Assembly: GCA_965232255.1 (NCBI GenBank) | Contig: OZ246962.1 | Span: forward strand, 2,480,001 to 2,544,000 | Length of the DNA: 64,000 nt | Direction: 5' to 3' | Source of the DNA: Endozoicomonas sp965232255 | GTDB taxonomy: Bacteria; Pseudomonadota; Gammaproteobacteria; Pseudomonadales; Endozoicomonadaceae | In this document: one piece after another, positions 1-8,648 of the stretch | Numbering within the stretch: the first letter of the stretch is position 1 | Layout of the letters: every line of letters begins with the position of its first letter | The notes under the pieces: generated by a model | What the model was told of the DNA's origin: nothing | Database searches by the model: none | What the model saw: only the letters and a program-made list of their open reading frames with translations | Program-made: the position numbers and the translations under genes

Positions 1-345
1 GGCTCATTTTGCAGTTATGTGTCTGCCGTGGATGTGGTTACATCGAGAGATCGGAGTCGCCCTTTGGTGGATGCTTTTTCCCAGGCGCGTCAGCAGTCCG
101 GACGGCATACTGTGGTCATTGATGATTTTGATACCATGATTAACTTTGATGGCCTCCACTACGATCGCGGCCTGGTGTCTACGCTGGATGCTTACACCAA
201 ACAGTCGTTACGAGGAGCGCAGGAGAACAAACAGCTGGTGCTGGTGACGGCTACCGAGCATCAGGACTGCTGCGGGTCGGTGCAGTTTTTACCAATGTTG
301 TTTCCGCAGGATGTTGTGTTTAGAACCCGGCTTGATGCGCTGTGA
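1..345 (+). CDS. C-terminal part of an unidentified protein, cut by the window edge
   Basis: The frame ending at the TGA at 343-345 is open back to base 1. The GTG at 19 is therefore probably internal, and the gene begins before the window. The visible 115 residues include a hydrophobic strand followed by acids (VVIDDFD), which looks like a Walker B segment. About 50 residues later comes a second strand, LVLVTATE. That arrangement fits a P-loop or AAA-type core but does not prove it, because no Walker A is in view. I do not recognise the family. The stop is followed almost at once by a 17-bp triplicate repeat. Confidence 0.5.
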   Translation, partial: GSFCSYVSAVDVVTSRDRSRPLVDAFSQARQQSGRHTVVIDDFDTMINFDGLHYDRGLVSTLDAYTKQSLRGAQENKQLVLVTATEHQDCCGSVQFLPMLFPQDVVFRTRLDAL

Positions 346-360
346 TTCAAAGCGTTTTCG

Positions 361-411
361 GTGCGTTTGTGAGTGCGGTGCGTTTGTGAGTGCGGTGCGT
401 TTGTGAGTGCA
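361..411. repeat. 17-bp tandem repeat, three copies
   Basis: The unit GTGCGTTTGTGAGTGCG occurs three times head to tail; the last copy differs only in its final base. It lies 15 bases after the stop codon of the preceding gene and before the convergent end of suhB. It is one of several such short intergenic triplicates in the window. Confidence 0.9.
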
Positions 412-488
412 AGGTGGCAACCTGCTGAAATGTGTTGCCACCGAATTGCGGCTGTGGGGCCAGTTCAGAGACGTGGACAGCGAATGTC

Positions 489-1307
489 TTAATAACGGAA
501 CATGCTGTCAGTTACGAACGGCCTGATGCGCTTCAGCACTTCTTTAAAGCAACTGCTGTTACCGGCCACCACCTGGTGGTTCTTCATGTAAGTGTGGCCA
601 CCTCTGAAGTCGCCCACGAGACCGCCTGATTCCTGAATCAGTAAAACGCCAGCGGCCATATCGTAATCGTTCAGGCCAATTTCCCAGAAGGCATCCAGAC
701 GCCCGGCAGCGACATAAGCCAGGTCCAGCGCCGCCGCACCGGCACGACGGATGCCAGCCGTATCGCCCAGCAGGGCTTGCATCATCTTCAGATAGTTGTC
801 CAGATGATTGATGCCTGGTGACATAAACGGAATGCCTGTACCGATCAGGGCACCGTCCAATGTTCTGCGATTACCAACGCGGATGCGCTTGCTGTTCAGC
901 ATGGCACCATGACCACGGCTGGCGCAGTATTCTTCTTCCCTTAGCGGATCGAGGACCACGGCGTGTTCAAGACGACCACGGTATTGTACCGCAATGGAAA
1001 CGGCAAAATGCGGGATACCATGGATGAAGTTGGTGGTGCCATCCAGTGGGTCAATGATCCAGAGGTAATCTTTGCCATCACCGGTGCCTTCACGGTGACC
1101 GCTTTCTTCACCGTAAAAACCATGGTCGGGATAAATTTTGCTCAACGAGGCGATGATGGCTTTCTCAGCCGCCTTGTCCACCTCGGTGACAAAATCATTT
1201 CGGCTCTTGAACTCAATATTGACATGGTCAAGATCCTGATAGGCTCGGGCAATAATTTCGCCAGCCTGGCGCGCTGCACGCAGCGCCATATTAACCATCG
1301 GTTGCAT
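489..1307 (-). CDS. suhB: Inositol-1-monophosphatase SuhB
   Basis: This is a Mg2+-dependent inositol monophosphatase of 272 residues, the normal family length. The metal and substrate residues are in place: GEE at 66-68, the signature WIIDPLDGTTNF at 83-94 with Asp86 and Asp89, and the C-terminal Asp216 in LNDYDMAAG. In E. coli SuhB also joins the Nus antitermination complex that matures rRNA. The gene is transcribed away from trmJ across a 250-base gap, the same divergent arrangement as in enterobacteria. The start chosen gives the usual N-terminus beginning MQPMVNMALRAA. Confidence 0.95.
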   Translation of the reverse strand: MQPMVNMALRAARQAGEIIARAYQDLDHVNIEFKSRNDFVTEVDKAAEKAIIASLSKIYPDHGFYGEESGHREGTGDGKDYLWIIDPLDGTTNFIHGIPHFAVSIAVQYRGRLEHAVVLDPLREEEYCASRGHGAMLNSKRIRVGNRRTLDGALIGTGIPFMSPGINHLDNYLKMMQALLGDTAGIRRAGAAALDLAYVAAGRLDAFWEIGLNDYDMAAGVLLIQESGGLVGDFRGGHTYMKNHQVVAGNSSCFKEVLKRIRPFVTDSMFRY

Positions 1308-1558
1308 AGGCTAAGTTACATCTGAAATGTGAAAGATCGAATGGGGGATAATAATGCCTGGTTCACATTGCGAAATGGCACTATTTTTTGCGTACTATAC
1401 ATTAACAACGCCCTTTGCGTAATAAAAAAGTCCGCCGACCGTCTGCATTACAAGGCAACTGACGTTTAATAGACCAACGCAATACCTGCAAGTACTTGGC
1501 ATTGGCTGGATTTTGAGTACACTGGCGCATTGATATTACTCAGCTAGAGATTCCGGCG

Positions 1559-2314
1559 GTGCTCGACAATTTTTCCGAGAATATTTCCATTGTCCTGGTG
1601 AACCCTTCCCATCCCGGCAATATCGGGGCTGCGGCCCGGGCGATGAAAACCATGGGGCTGAGCCAGCTACGCTTGGTAACTCCCGATGAGTTCCCCTCCG
1701 GGACCGCCACTGCTTTGGCCTGCGGGGCTGACGATATTCTGAGCAGCGCTGGCGTGTATGCCACCCTGGACGAAGCCCTGGCCGATTGTCACTACGTGGT
1801 TGGTACCAGCGCCCGGGTTCGTGGTGTTTCCCTGCCTCTGGTAGACCCGCGTGAATGTGCTCGGAACATTATTGCTGAAGCCAAAAGCCAGAAAGTGGCG
1901 CTGATTTTTGGCCGGGAAGACAAAGGACTGACCAATGAGCAGTTACGGCGTTGCCATTTGCAAGTTCATATTCCCACCAACGAAGAGTTCAGTTCGCTTA
2001 ACCTGGGTGCCGCAGTTCAAGTGCTCTGTTATGAGCTGAGAATGATGCAGCTGATTGATACTGATACGCTGGCAATGCCCAAGCCACGCAGCCATGCGTT
2101 GGCCAGTATGGATGATATGGAGCGGTATTATGAGCATTTATACCAGGTGTTGATGGACATTGGTTTTCTTGACCACAGTAGCCATGAGAAAATAATGGCT
2201 AAACTTCGTCGTCTATATGGCAGAATACGGCCAGATTGCGTTGAGTTGAGTATTTTGAGAGGGATTTTATCTGAGACTCAGCGATGTGTTGATGTGGGAA
2301 AGAAATCTTCTTGA
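1559..2314 (+). CDS. trmJ: tRNA (cytidine/uridine-32-2'-O)-methyltransferase TrmJ
   Basis: TrmJ is a SPOUT-class enzyme that 2'-O-methylates position 32 in the tRNA anticodon loop using SAM. The protein has 251 residues, close to E. coli TrmJ. The N-terminal IVLVNPSHPGNIGAAARAMK segment, the central FGRE...GLTNEQL and the knot segment SSLNLGAAVQV are all characteristic. Translation starts at GTG; no upstream in-frame ATG extends homology. In many gammaproteobacteria iscR follows trmJ, but here the next genes are an unrelated AT-rich pair. A weak hairpin (2317-2331, stem AAGAG/CTCTT) followed by T residues may terminate it. Confidence 0.95.
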   Translation: MLDNFSENISIVLVNPSHPGNIGAAARAMKTMGLSQLRLVTPDEFPSGTATALACGADDILSSAGVYATLDEALADCHYVVGTSARVRGVSLPLVDPRECARNIIAEAKSQKVALIFGREDKGLTNEQLRRCHLQVHIPTNEEFSSLNLGAAVQVLCYELRMMQLIDTDTLAMPKPRSHALASMDDMERYYEHLYQVLMDIGFLDHSSHEKIMAKLRRLYGRIRPDCVELSILRGILSETQRCVDVGKKSS

Positions 2315-2372
2315 GTAAGAGGGCGGCTCTTTTAATTTTAACGAATAGTGGATAATTTGGTTAGCACGTAAT

Positions 2373-2433
2373 TAATCAAGAGAAAAAGTAATCAAGAGAA
2401 AAAGTAATCAAGAGAAAAAGACAAGAGAAAAAG
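2373..2433. repeat. 16-bp tandem repeat, three full copies plus a partial
   Basis: The unit TAATCAAGAGAAAAAG occurs at 2373-2388, 2389-2404 and 2405-2420. A decayed partial copy, ACAAGAGAAAAAG, follows at 2421-2433. It sits between trmJ and the AT-rich methyltransferase gene and is purine-rich on the coding strand. Confidence 0.9.
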
Positions 2434-2511
2434 GCGAAAGAAAAATGGACACCTGTATATTTATTTGTGTGTCCACTTTCTGCGCTCATATTTGATGATG
2501 GAAAATTTGCT

Positions 2512-3351
2512 ATGTTCAATGAATTGTTAGAGATAAACACTCGTCCAAAACCATTTGAGTTTTACAGCGCCAAAGAACTATGGACTAACTCGCATACCTC
2601 AAAAAAAATGCTTGAGTTCCACTTGAATGAGTCAGTTGATCTTTCCTCCAGAAATAAGGATTTTATAAGTCGGTCTGTGGAGTGGATCGTATCTCATTTT
2701 GGTGTTGATTCAAATACAAGCATGATTGATTTTGGTTGCGGACCTGGTTTATATACTTCGCTATTTGCAGAAAATAAGGCAAAAGTGAGCGGGGTAGATT
2801 TTTCACCAAGGTCTATTGAGTATGCAAGGGAATATGCTAATCAAAATAAATTGCCTATTAGTTATTATCTAAATGATTATTTAGAATTTGAAACTAACGA
2901 AAAATTTGATCTTATCACAATGATTTTTTGTGATTACTGTGCTTTGAGCCCAGCTCAAAGAAAAATATTGCTGGCTAAAATGCATAAATTCCTGAAGCCC
3001 GGTGGTAAGGTTTTACTTGATGTATATTCTATAACTGCATTTGATAGTAAAAGCGAAATTGCTACTTATGAATTTAATCAACTTGATAATTTTTGGTCGG
3101 CCAATGAATATTATGGTTTTCTGAACACGTTTAAATATGATGCAGAAAAATTAACCTTGGATAAATACACGATTATTGAAAAAGATAGCACTCGCGTTGT
3201 TTATAATTGGTTGCAACATTTTTCTGAAGAATCCATCAAATCTGAGTTCGATGAAAATGGTTTTGTTGTTGCGGAGGTGTACTCCGATGTGGCAGGTACG
3301 GCATTCTCTACAAAATCTGATGAAATAGCTATTGTTGCCCGAAAAAAGTAA
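2512..3351 (+). CDS. Class I SAM-dependent methyltransferase, substrate unknown
   Basis: The 279-residue protein has a clear class I methyltransferase core. Motif I is MIDFGCGPGLYT, the acidic end of beta 2 is VSGVDFS, and a later strand is LITMIF. HKFLKPGGKVLLDVYS is the usual post-motif III segment. I start it at the ATG at 2512 (MFNELLEINTRPKPFEFY) because the family N-terminus begins here; an in-frame GTG at 2467 would add 15 residues. The gene is much more AT-rich than its neighbours, which suggests acquisition. A second AT-rich gene follows 150 bases later on the same strand. The substrate cannot be told from sequence. Confidence 0.85.
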   Translation: MFNELLEINTRPKPFEFYSAKELWTNSHTSKKMLEFHLNESVDLSSRNKDFISRSVEWIVSHFGVDSNTSMIDFGCGPGLYTSLFAENKAKVSGVDFSPRSIEYAREYANQNKLPISYYLNDYLEFETNEKFDLITMIFCDYCALSPAQRKILLAKMHKFLKPGGKVLLDVYSITAFDSKSEIATYEFNQLDNFWSANEYYGFLNTFKYDAEKLTLDKYTIIEKDSTRVVYNWLQHFSEESIKSEFDENGFVVAEVYSDVAGTAFSTKSDEIAIVARKK

Positions 3352-3501
3352 TAACAGTTCAATCATATTGCCAAAGAAAAAAATGATGCCTATAAATTTA
3401 TTTGGTTGCCTATTTTATGGTTTTTTATGTGTGCAGGCAGACAGGAACTTGTTGTGGGATATGGTGTCGAATGAGTTCAGATTGGCCATGGAACAAATAT
3501 T

Positions 3502-4779
3502 ATGGCGAGTTGCTCATACGCTGATGGCACACGGTCTGGCCACAGACAGCAGTACGGATTATTTGATAGCTTGAAAAATAAACCAGAACTCTCAGGTTTC
3601 AGTGTTTCCAGGATAGAAGAGCAGCTTAACGATAAATTTCCCCTCCCTGAATTAAAAAAAATACACGATGATCCGGGGTCTTACTGGTTCAGCAATGAGT
3701 TTCCTTACTCAGAAGATTTTGATTTTAAAAAAACAATCAATAAATTGTCTGGGCTGCCTACGGATCTCAGGTCAAGAAGTGTATCAATTATTACCGGCGA
3801 AGGATGTTTGTTTTCTTGTTTGCCAGAGCTGGCAAAAATTTGCAGTTTGGTTTTTCAAGTTGATCATGACCCTAAATTATTACACTTATCTCAACTTTTA
3901 ATTTCCAGTCTGGCCGATGTGGAAGAGGTGAGCGAAGATTTTCATTGGTTAGATCAGGCAATTATAAAGCTTAAGGATGGAATAACAGAATTTCATTCAG
4001 CAAGAGTTGAAGAAATACATACCCAATATGCTGCTAACAAAGATGGGATGGGAGAGTATCACTGTTTTTCTTCTGAACAAAGATTGAGAGAAACAAAAAA
4101 TGCATGCGCTTCTTGCAAGGTGATGCCAATTTATGCAGATTTTTATCTTCAAGATGATATGGCTACACTAGCGGGTATTATAAAGAGTAATAACATCAAG
4201 GTGGTGTTTATTAATCTGTCCAATATAATGGAGTATCTTCAGGATTTTTATGCTAAAAACCAATTTAACGGAATCGTTATAGGTGTTGAGCCTACTCGTC
4301 ATATCAGGAATATACCCTTAAATGAACACACATTGTGTGCCTTTAGCTCATTGCGAACTTTTCCTTTTTTTACCAATATTTGTAAGCGGGGGAGATATTA
4401 CGACGAATTATATTTATTGGCTAAAAAAAATTCTGAAGATATCGTAGAGCAACTGGCTACAAAATACTTGTCAATAAGCTCAACAAGGTATTTATCAACA
4501 GGATCAAATAAATCACCTTTGAAAACCTGTCTTGTTTTGGCTAAAGCAGCTTATCCTTATAGTCTTAGCCAGGCATCATTACGTCTCGCCCTATCACGCT
4601 TGGAATATTTAGAAGCATTGGAATTGCAGAAGCAAAGATTAAGTATTGAATCAGTATTAAAACGTAATCAATGTATAGGAGAAGATGATACCATTGAGTT
4701 TTTATCCATTATTGATACAGCTATAGCTGAGCAATTTACAGCCAAAAAATTCCAGAGAATTTTATTCGATATCCCGTGA
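3502..4779 (+). CDS. Unknown protein with a methyltransferase-like Rossmann core
   Basis: I do not recognise a named family. The 425-residue protein has a strand-loop segment SIITGEGCLFSCLPELA followed about 15 residues later by a strand ending in acids, LVFQVDHDP. That spacing resembles motif I and the acidic end of beta 2 in SAM methyltransferases. A later strand, VVFINLSNIMEYL, resembles motif IV. Paired cysteines occur in NACASCKV. The ATG at 3502 has no convincing ribosome site, and a TTG at 3571 is another possible start. Like its upstream neighbour it is AT-rich, and the two may form one transferred unit. The gene model is firm; the fold is inference. Confidence 0.6.
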   Translation: MASCSYADGTRSGHRQQYGLFDSLKNKPELSGFSVSRIEEQLNDKFPLPELKKIHDDPGSYWFSNEFPYSEDFDFKKTINKLSGLPTDLRSRSVSIITGEGCLFSCLPELAKICSLVFQVDHDPKLLHLSQLLISSLADVEEVSEDFHWLDQAIIKLKDGITEFHSARVEEIHTQYAANKDGMGEYHCFSSEQRLRETKNACASCKVMPIYADFYLQDDMATLAGIIKSNNIKVVFINLSNIMEYLQDFYAKNQFNGIVIGVEPTRHIRNIPLNEHTLCAFSSLRTFPFFTNICKRGRYYDELYLLAKKNSEDIVEQLATKYLSISSTRYLSTGSNKSPLKTCLVLAKAAYPYSLSQASLRLALSRLEYLEALELQKQRLSIESVLKRNQCIGEDDTIEFLSIIDTAIAEQFTAKKFQRILFDIP

Positions 4780-5021
4780 ATTTGGCATTAAAATTCCGAT
4801 CGTGGGTTTGCTATTACGGTGCAATACACTACAGATATTAATGCTGCCGGAAATGTCCGACAGCAAGGCATCCTACAATTTTAAAAGCGAATTTGAGGAC
4901 GGCTTTAAGGATGAGGCACTCTCGCTGTGTCAGGATAATTGTGACTAAAAGATGTAGGCTAGTAGTCTAAAGAAAGCAAGAATGCGTCTCAATTATATTC
5001 AAGATGCTAACTTATCGTACG

Positions 5022-6035
5022 TCAATATCCACGTGATCCAACTTTCAAATCGTCCGAATCGATGCGTGGATAGCGCAGAAAATGGTATATCTTCTTTTGA
5101 TGAATGCTTTCCAGTTTTTCCAGCTGAACTCGACAGTCATCATCACTTTTCATAACCATGGGCAGCCCAACTTCTGGATCAAAGATAACCAGTCCATCGA
5201 CGGTTCTGCTTACGATGATGACATGACTGCGGCTATGATCTCCCCGGACTTCTTCTTGAGTTTCTTGGTGATTTTCTTCTGATGCTTTGCTGGCCATTAT
5301 GCAGGCAAAACTGTCGTCGATTGTCAGCTTGTCAAGAGGGACAGACTGGACAAGTTCCATGTTCAGCTCTTGCATTAAATGTTTCCGATCCATCAATTCC
5401 TGATGCAACGCTTTTTCGTCCACAGCTGAACCGTCTTCTTGCTGCAGCCGGGATGCAAGTACTTCTGATATCACAAACTGGTCCGCACGTTTCAGACCGT
5501 GCGTGGCAAGAAACTGTCTAAAGCCATCAAAAGAAAAAGCATAATTGCCAGATTCATCACGAGGGTAGATAAGTTCAGCGGACTCTTTGAGCTGATCATG
5601 CTCACAAGCGTCCATGACTTGCATAAGGGTCGAGTTGCTCTTGGCGTTAAGAAGAGTAATCAGCCAAACAGCAGAGACTGCCCCGCAAATCCCTTGACTC
5701 TCCGGGATACCAAGTTCCCTTTGTACGTCATTTTGCTGTTGGCGCGCAAATTCGGAAATGTGCTTTGCCTGGTTGATTGGTTCTGTTCCCAGGTAGTAAA
5801 GCGTAGCGGGTAACTGCCACATGACATAACTGAACAGTGAGCGCCATAGAGAGTCCGATGTATCGTAATTCTGGTAAGTTGCTATGGCTACGCCGCCCAT
5901 GGCTAAGGCGCCGTACGTCAGTTCTCGTCGTCCCCAGCTTTTTTTCGGGTTGGGGTCAGCGGCCGGGCTTTCCTGGGCTGTCGATAACGAAGGGGCAACA
6001 GCCGTGCAAGGGCTGGATGGGTTGGCAGGATGCAT
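5022..6035 (-). CDS. Putative C58 (YopT/AvrPphB)-like cysteine protease
   Basis: In this 337-residue protein three separated motifs fit the papain-like C58 peptidases. Cys117 is in GICGAVSAVWL, where the YopT family has Gly-x-Cys followed by Ser and Trp. His271 is in SHVIIVS, and Asp286 is in FDPEVG. The His-Asp distance of 15 equals that in AvrPphB. YopT cleaves prenylated Rho GTPases and AvrPphB cleaves plant kinases; both are injected effectors. The N-terminus (1-35) is Pro/Ser-rich and polar, as in secreted effectors, followed by two mildly hydrophobic stretches at 41-53 and 67-82. It is divergently arranged with a cystatin-like lipoprotein gene. Overall similarity is limited to the motifs, so this is a proposal. 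Confidence 0.55.
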   Translation of the reverse strand: MHPANPSSPCTAVAPSLSTAQESPAADPNPKKSWGRRELTYGALAMGGVAIATYQNYDTSDSLWRSLFSYVMWQLPATLYYLGTEPINQAKHISEFARQQQNDVQRELGIPESQGICGAVSAVWLITLLNAKSNSTLMQVMDACEHDQLKESAELIYPRDESGNYAFSFDGFRQFLATHGLKRADQFVISEVLASRLQQEDGSAVDEKALHQELMDRKHLMQELNMELVQSVPLDKLTIDDSFACIMASKASEENHQETQEEVRGDHSRSHVIIVSRTVDGLVIFDPEVGLPMVMKSDDDCRVQLEKLESIHQKKIYHFLRYPRIDSDDLKVGSRGY

Positions 6036-6414
6036 ATTATCTACCTCTCCTTAGTCATTTAATGGATCGTATTCCATGGTATATAAATCAACTGTTCAGG
6101 GAGCTGCACGTCAGTGAGCTGTACGTTAGTGAGCTGCATGCAGGCCTGTTTGGAATCAGACTGTGTTTTTATAGACATATTTTGATGAGCGGAGTTCCAT
6201 ATTAACTGAATTACAATAATTGAATTGCGCTTGCCAGATCGTCACCATGGCCTCCGTGTAGCATGTACTATGCCCAAATTAATAGGCACAAACTCGGTCT
6301 TGTCACCATTGGCCGCTCTCTATCTCCGCATTGGCAGTACCGGGTTTTTCGCGAAACCTGATAATTTGTGAGTAAACTGATCGAGTTACTGATCAAGGTG
6401 TTGGGGTGCAGGCG
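6036..6414. other. Divergent intergenic region with a decayed 15-bp repeat
   Basis: This is the 379-base gap between the protease gene and the cystatin-like gene, so it should hold both promoters; I see no convincing -35/-10 pair. At 6101-6140 a 15-bp unit (GAGCTGCACGTCAGT) is repeated twice with two changes and then a third time in part. No coding frame with a plausible start is present. Confidence 0.6.
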
Positions 6415-6792
6415 ATGAACGCAAAAATTATTGGAGTGACAGCTGTCGTGTTACTTGTCGGTTGTGATAAACCGACAGAACAACCAGACGTTGATAATAA
6501 AACCGCAGAGGCGATCTGCCGAGCTGGTGACAGCATGCCCGGCGGCTGGATCCGTTCTGACGAAACGCCTGAAGTGCGCAAGGCAGTGCAGTTGGTGATC
6601 AAAAAGATGGATAAACCGGCCAAACTGAAAAAGATGCTGGCAGTTCACTCGCAGATTGTTAATGGGGTAAATTATGCCCTGGAGTACCAGCTTGAGAACG
6701 GCACCATCTGGAGTGCTATTGTGTATCGCGATCTGGAAGGAAAATACGCTATTACCCAGCGACCAATACCTGGATTATTCTGTGATCATTAA
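6415..6792 (+). CDS. Cystatin-like lipoprotein, putative cysteine-protease inhibitor
   Basis: This small protein of 125 residues has a lipoprotein signal: a hydrophobic stretch ending in LVGC with the lipidated Cys17. Asp18 at position +2 would, by the E. coli Lol rule, keep it in the inner membrane. The mature part has the cystatin layout: PGGW at 42-45, a helix (PEVRKAVQLVIKKM), then the QxVxG loop as QIVNG at 80-84, followed by strands (YALEYQL, SAIVYRD). Cystatins block papain-like (clan CA) proteases by inserting the Gly and QxVxG loops in the active site. The start is ATG 6415; a GTG at 6406 would add three residues. Its divergent neighbour is a putative clan CA protease. Confidence 0.7.
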   Translation: MNAKIIGVTAVVLLVGCDKPTEQPDVDNKTAEAICRAGDSMPGGWIRSDETPEVRKAVQLVIKKMDKPAKLKKMLAVHSQIVNGVNYALEYQLENGTIWSAIVYRDLEGKYAITQRPIPGLFCDH

Positions 6793-6908
6793 ATCGATCA
6801 ATAATCCATCAACAACGGTGATGGCGACTGACCGGATTGTTTGTGAACGTATTTTCCGATGGTGATATAACCCATCATCCCTGATTGGCCCTGAGTAGAT
6901 AAGTGACC

Positions 6909-7406
6909 ATGGAAGAGCCTGTATTGCATTGTGTGGATTCTGCCCTTGTTGGTAATGTCGCTGAGTTGCTGCTGGCCAGATGCTGGACGATTTGCGTCGC
7001 TGAATCTTGTACCGGCGGTGGGATCGGTTATGCACTTACTGGGCAATCTGGCAGCTCACAGTGGTTTACTGGCGGCGCAATCTGTTACGACGATGACGTC
7101 AAGCGTCGTTTTTTGGGTGTACCGGATGGATTGCTGCGTAAATACGGAGCGGTTAGTGAGCCAGTGGCCATTGCCATGGCTCAGGGTGCGCGTAATTTGC
7201 TGCACGCTGATCTGTCAGTGGCGGTGACTGGCGTAGCCGGCCCGACAGGAGGGTCTGTGCAAAAGCCGGTAGGCACGATATGGATCGCCTGGAGCACTGG
7301 TCAGGAACATGCCGCCCGACACTTTCATTTTGCCGGGGACCGGGAGCAGGTTCGCATTCAGACCATTACCAGCGCGTTACAAGGTATTCTGACGTTGTTT
7401 GCCTGA
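6909..7406 (+). CDS. pncC: Nicotinamide-nucleotide amidohydrolase PncC (CinA C-terminal type)
   Basis: PncC deamidates NMN to nicotinic acid mononucleotide, recycling the NMN released by NAD-dependent DNA ligase. The 165-residue protein is the stand-alone CinA C-terminal domain. Its signature VAESCTGGGIGYALT lies near residue 30, followed by FTGGAICY and GVAGPTGG with the PVGTIWIA strand. The start is ATG 6909; a GTG two codons upstream is possible. The gene lies directly before recA, as in Pseudomonas and E. coli, separated by the LexA-controlled recA promoter region. Confidence 0.93.
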   Translation: MEEPVLHCVDSALVGNVAELLLARCWTICVAESCTGGGIGYALTGQSGSSQWFTGGAICYDDDVKRRFLGVPDGLLRKYGAVSEPVAIAMAQGARNLLHADLSVAVTGVAGPTGGSVQKPVGTIWIAWSTGQEHAARHFHFAGDREQVRIQTITSALQGILTLFA

Positions 7407-7491
7407 ACCAGCAGTTTGCCTGAAACAGTAACCACTATTTATTATTACGCTTCATTACGCTTTTTGTGCCGCCGGATTGTCGGTATATTTA

Positions 7492-7511
7492 TACTGGACA
7501 AATAACCAGTA
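7492..7511 (+). promoter_or_regulatory. LexA box (SOS operator) of recA
   Basis: TACTG-N10-CAGTA is an exact match to the outer half-sites of the gammaproteobacterial LexA consensus. It is centred about 80 bases before the recA ATG and downstream of pncC, so recA should be SOS-induced. No second full box was found in the gap. Confidence 0.85.
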
Positions 7512-7582
7512 TATGTTTAAATATACAGTATTGTCTGTCAGCAGTACCTGATCAAACGAGAATCGACCCGAGGGTGTAAACA

Positions 7583-8644
7583 ATGGATGATAACAGAAAA
7601 AAAGCGCTAGCTGCGGCATTGGGTCAGATTGACCGCCAGTTCGGCAAGGGCGCAATTATGCGCATGGGCGAGCACAAGCAAGAAGCAATCCCGGCCATCT
7701 CCACCGGCTCTTTACAGTTGGATATTGCCTTGGGCATTGGGGGTCTCCCCACGGGCCGCGTGGTGGAAATCTTCGGTCCTGAATCATCCGGTAAAACCAC
7801 GTTAACCCTCAGTGTTATTGCCCAGGCTCAGAAGCAGGGTGCCACCTGTGCCTTTATCGATGCCGAGCATGCCCTGGATCCACAATACGCCGGTAAGCTG
7901 GGCGTTAATGTGGACGATCTCTATGTTTCTCAGCCAGACACCGGGGAGCAAGCACTGGAGATCACCGATATGCTGGTGCGCTCCGGCGCGGTGGATGTCA
8001 TCGTGGTGGACTCGGTGGCTGCCCTGGTGCCAAAAGCAGAAATCGAAGGTGAGATGGGTGATGCCCATGTGGGCCTCCAGGCACGACTAATGTCCCAGGC
8101 ATTACGTAAGCTGACCGGCTCCATCAAGCAGACCAACTGCATGGTGATCTTTATCAACCAGATTCGCATGAAGATTGGCGTTATGTTCGGCAACCCGGAA
8201 ACCACTACCGGCGGTAATGCATTGAAGTTTTACTCCTCCGTCCGTCTGGATATCCGTCGCACCGGTTCGGTCAAACAGGGTGATGAGGTCATCGGTAATG
8301 AAACTCGCGTCAAGGTCGTGAAGAACAAGGTATCGCCACCGTTTCGTCAGGCAGAATTCCAGATTCTCTACGGTCAGGGAATCTACCACATGGGCGAAGT
8401 CATTGACCTTGGTGTCAAACTGAAGTTGGTCGACAAGTCCGGCGCCTGGTACGCCTACAAAGGCACCAAGATCGGTCAGGGCAAGGCCAACGCTGCGCAA
8501 TATCTTACTGATAATCCCGAAGTGGCCAACGAGATTGAGGCACAGATTCGTGCTGAACTGCTGGCTGGGGACAAGAAGCCAGTCGACAAACCCGTTGCCC
8601 CAGAGGAAACGAACGCACCAGAAGATGAGGTGCACGCTGAGTAA
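7583..8644 (+). CDS. recA: Recombinase RecA
   Basis: RecA is the ATP-dependent strand-exchange protein and co-protease for LexA. The 353-residue protein has the Walker A GPESSGKT at 65-72, the Walker B strand VIVVDS, the L2 DNA-binding loop FGNPETTTGGNALKFY and an acidic C-terminal tail that normally restrains filament nucleation. The ATG is preceded by GAGGGTG. A LexA box lies upstream, and recX starts four bases after the stop, so RecA and its modulator are co-transcribed. Confidence 0.99.
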   Translation: MDDNRKKALAAALGQIDRQFGKGAIMRMGEHKQEAIPAISTGSLQLDIALGIGGLPTGRVVEIFGPESSGKTTLTLSVIAQAQKQGATCAFIDAEHALDPQYAGKLGVNVDDLYVSQPDTGEQALEITDMLVRSGAVDVIVVDSVAALVPKAEIEGEMGDAHVGLQARLMSQALRKLTGSIKQTNCMVIFINQIRMKIGVMFGNPETTTGGNALKFYSSVRLDIRRTGSVKQGDEVIGNETRVKVVKNKVSPPFRQAEFQILYGQGIYHMGEVIDLGVKLKLVDKSGAWYAYKGTKIGQGKANAAQYLTDNPEVANEIEAQIRAELLAGDKKPVDKPVAPEETNAPEDEVHAE

Positions 8645-8648
8645 CCTC

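Noticed and set aside
4853..4948. 31-codon frame (MSDSKASYNF...) after the AT-rich gene
   Set aside because: The frame is open upstream to at least 4741 in a second phase, with no ribosome site and no recognisable content. It could be a frameshifted tail of the preceding gene, but nothing shows this.
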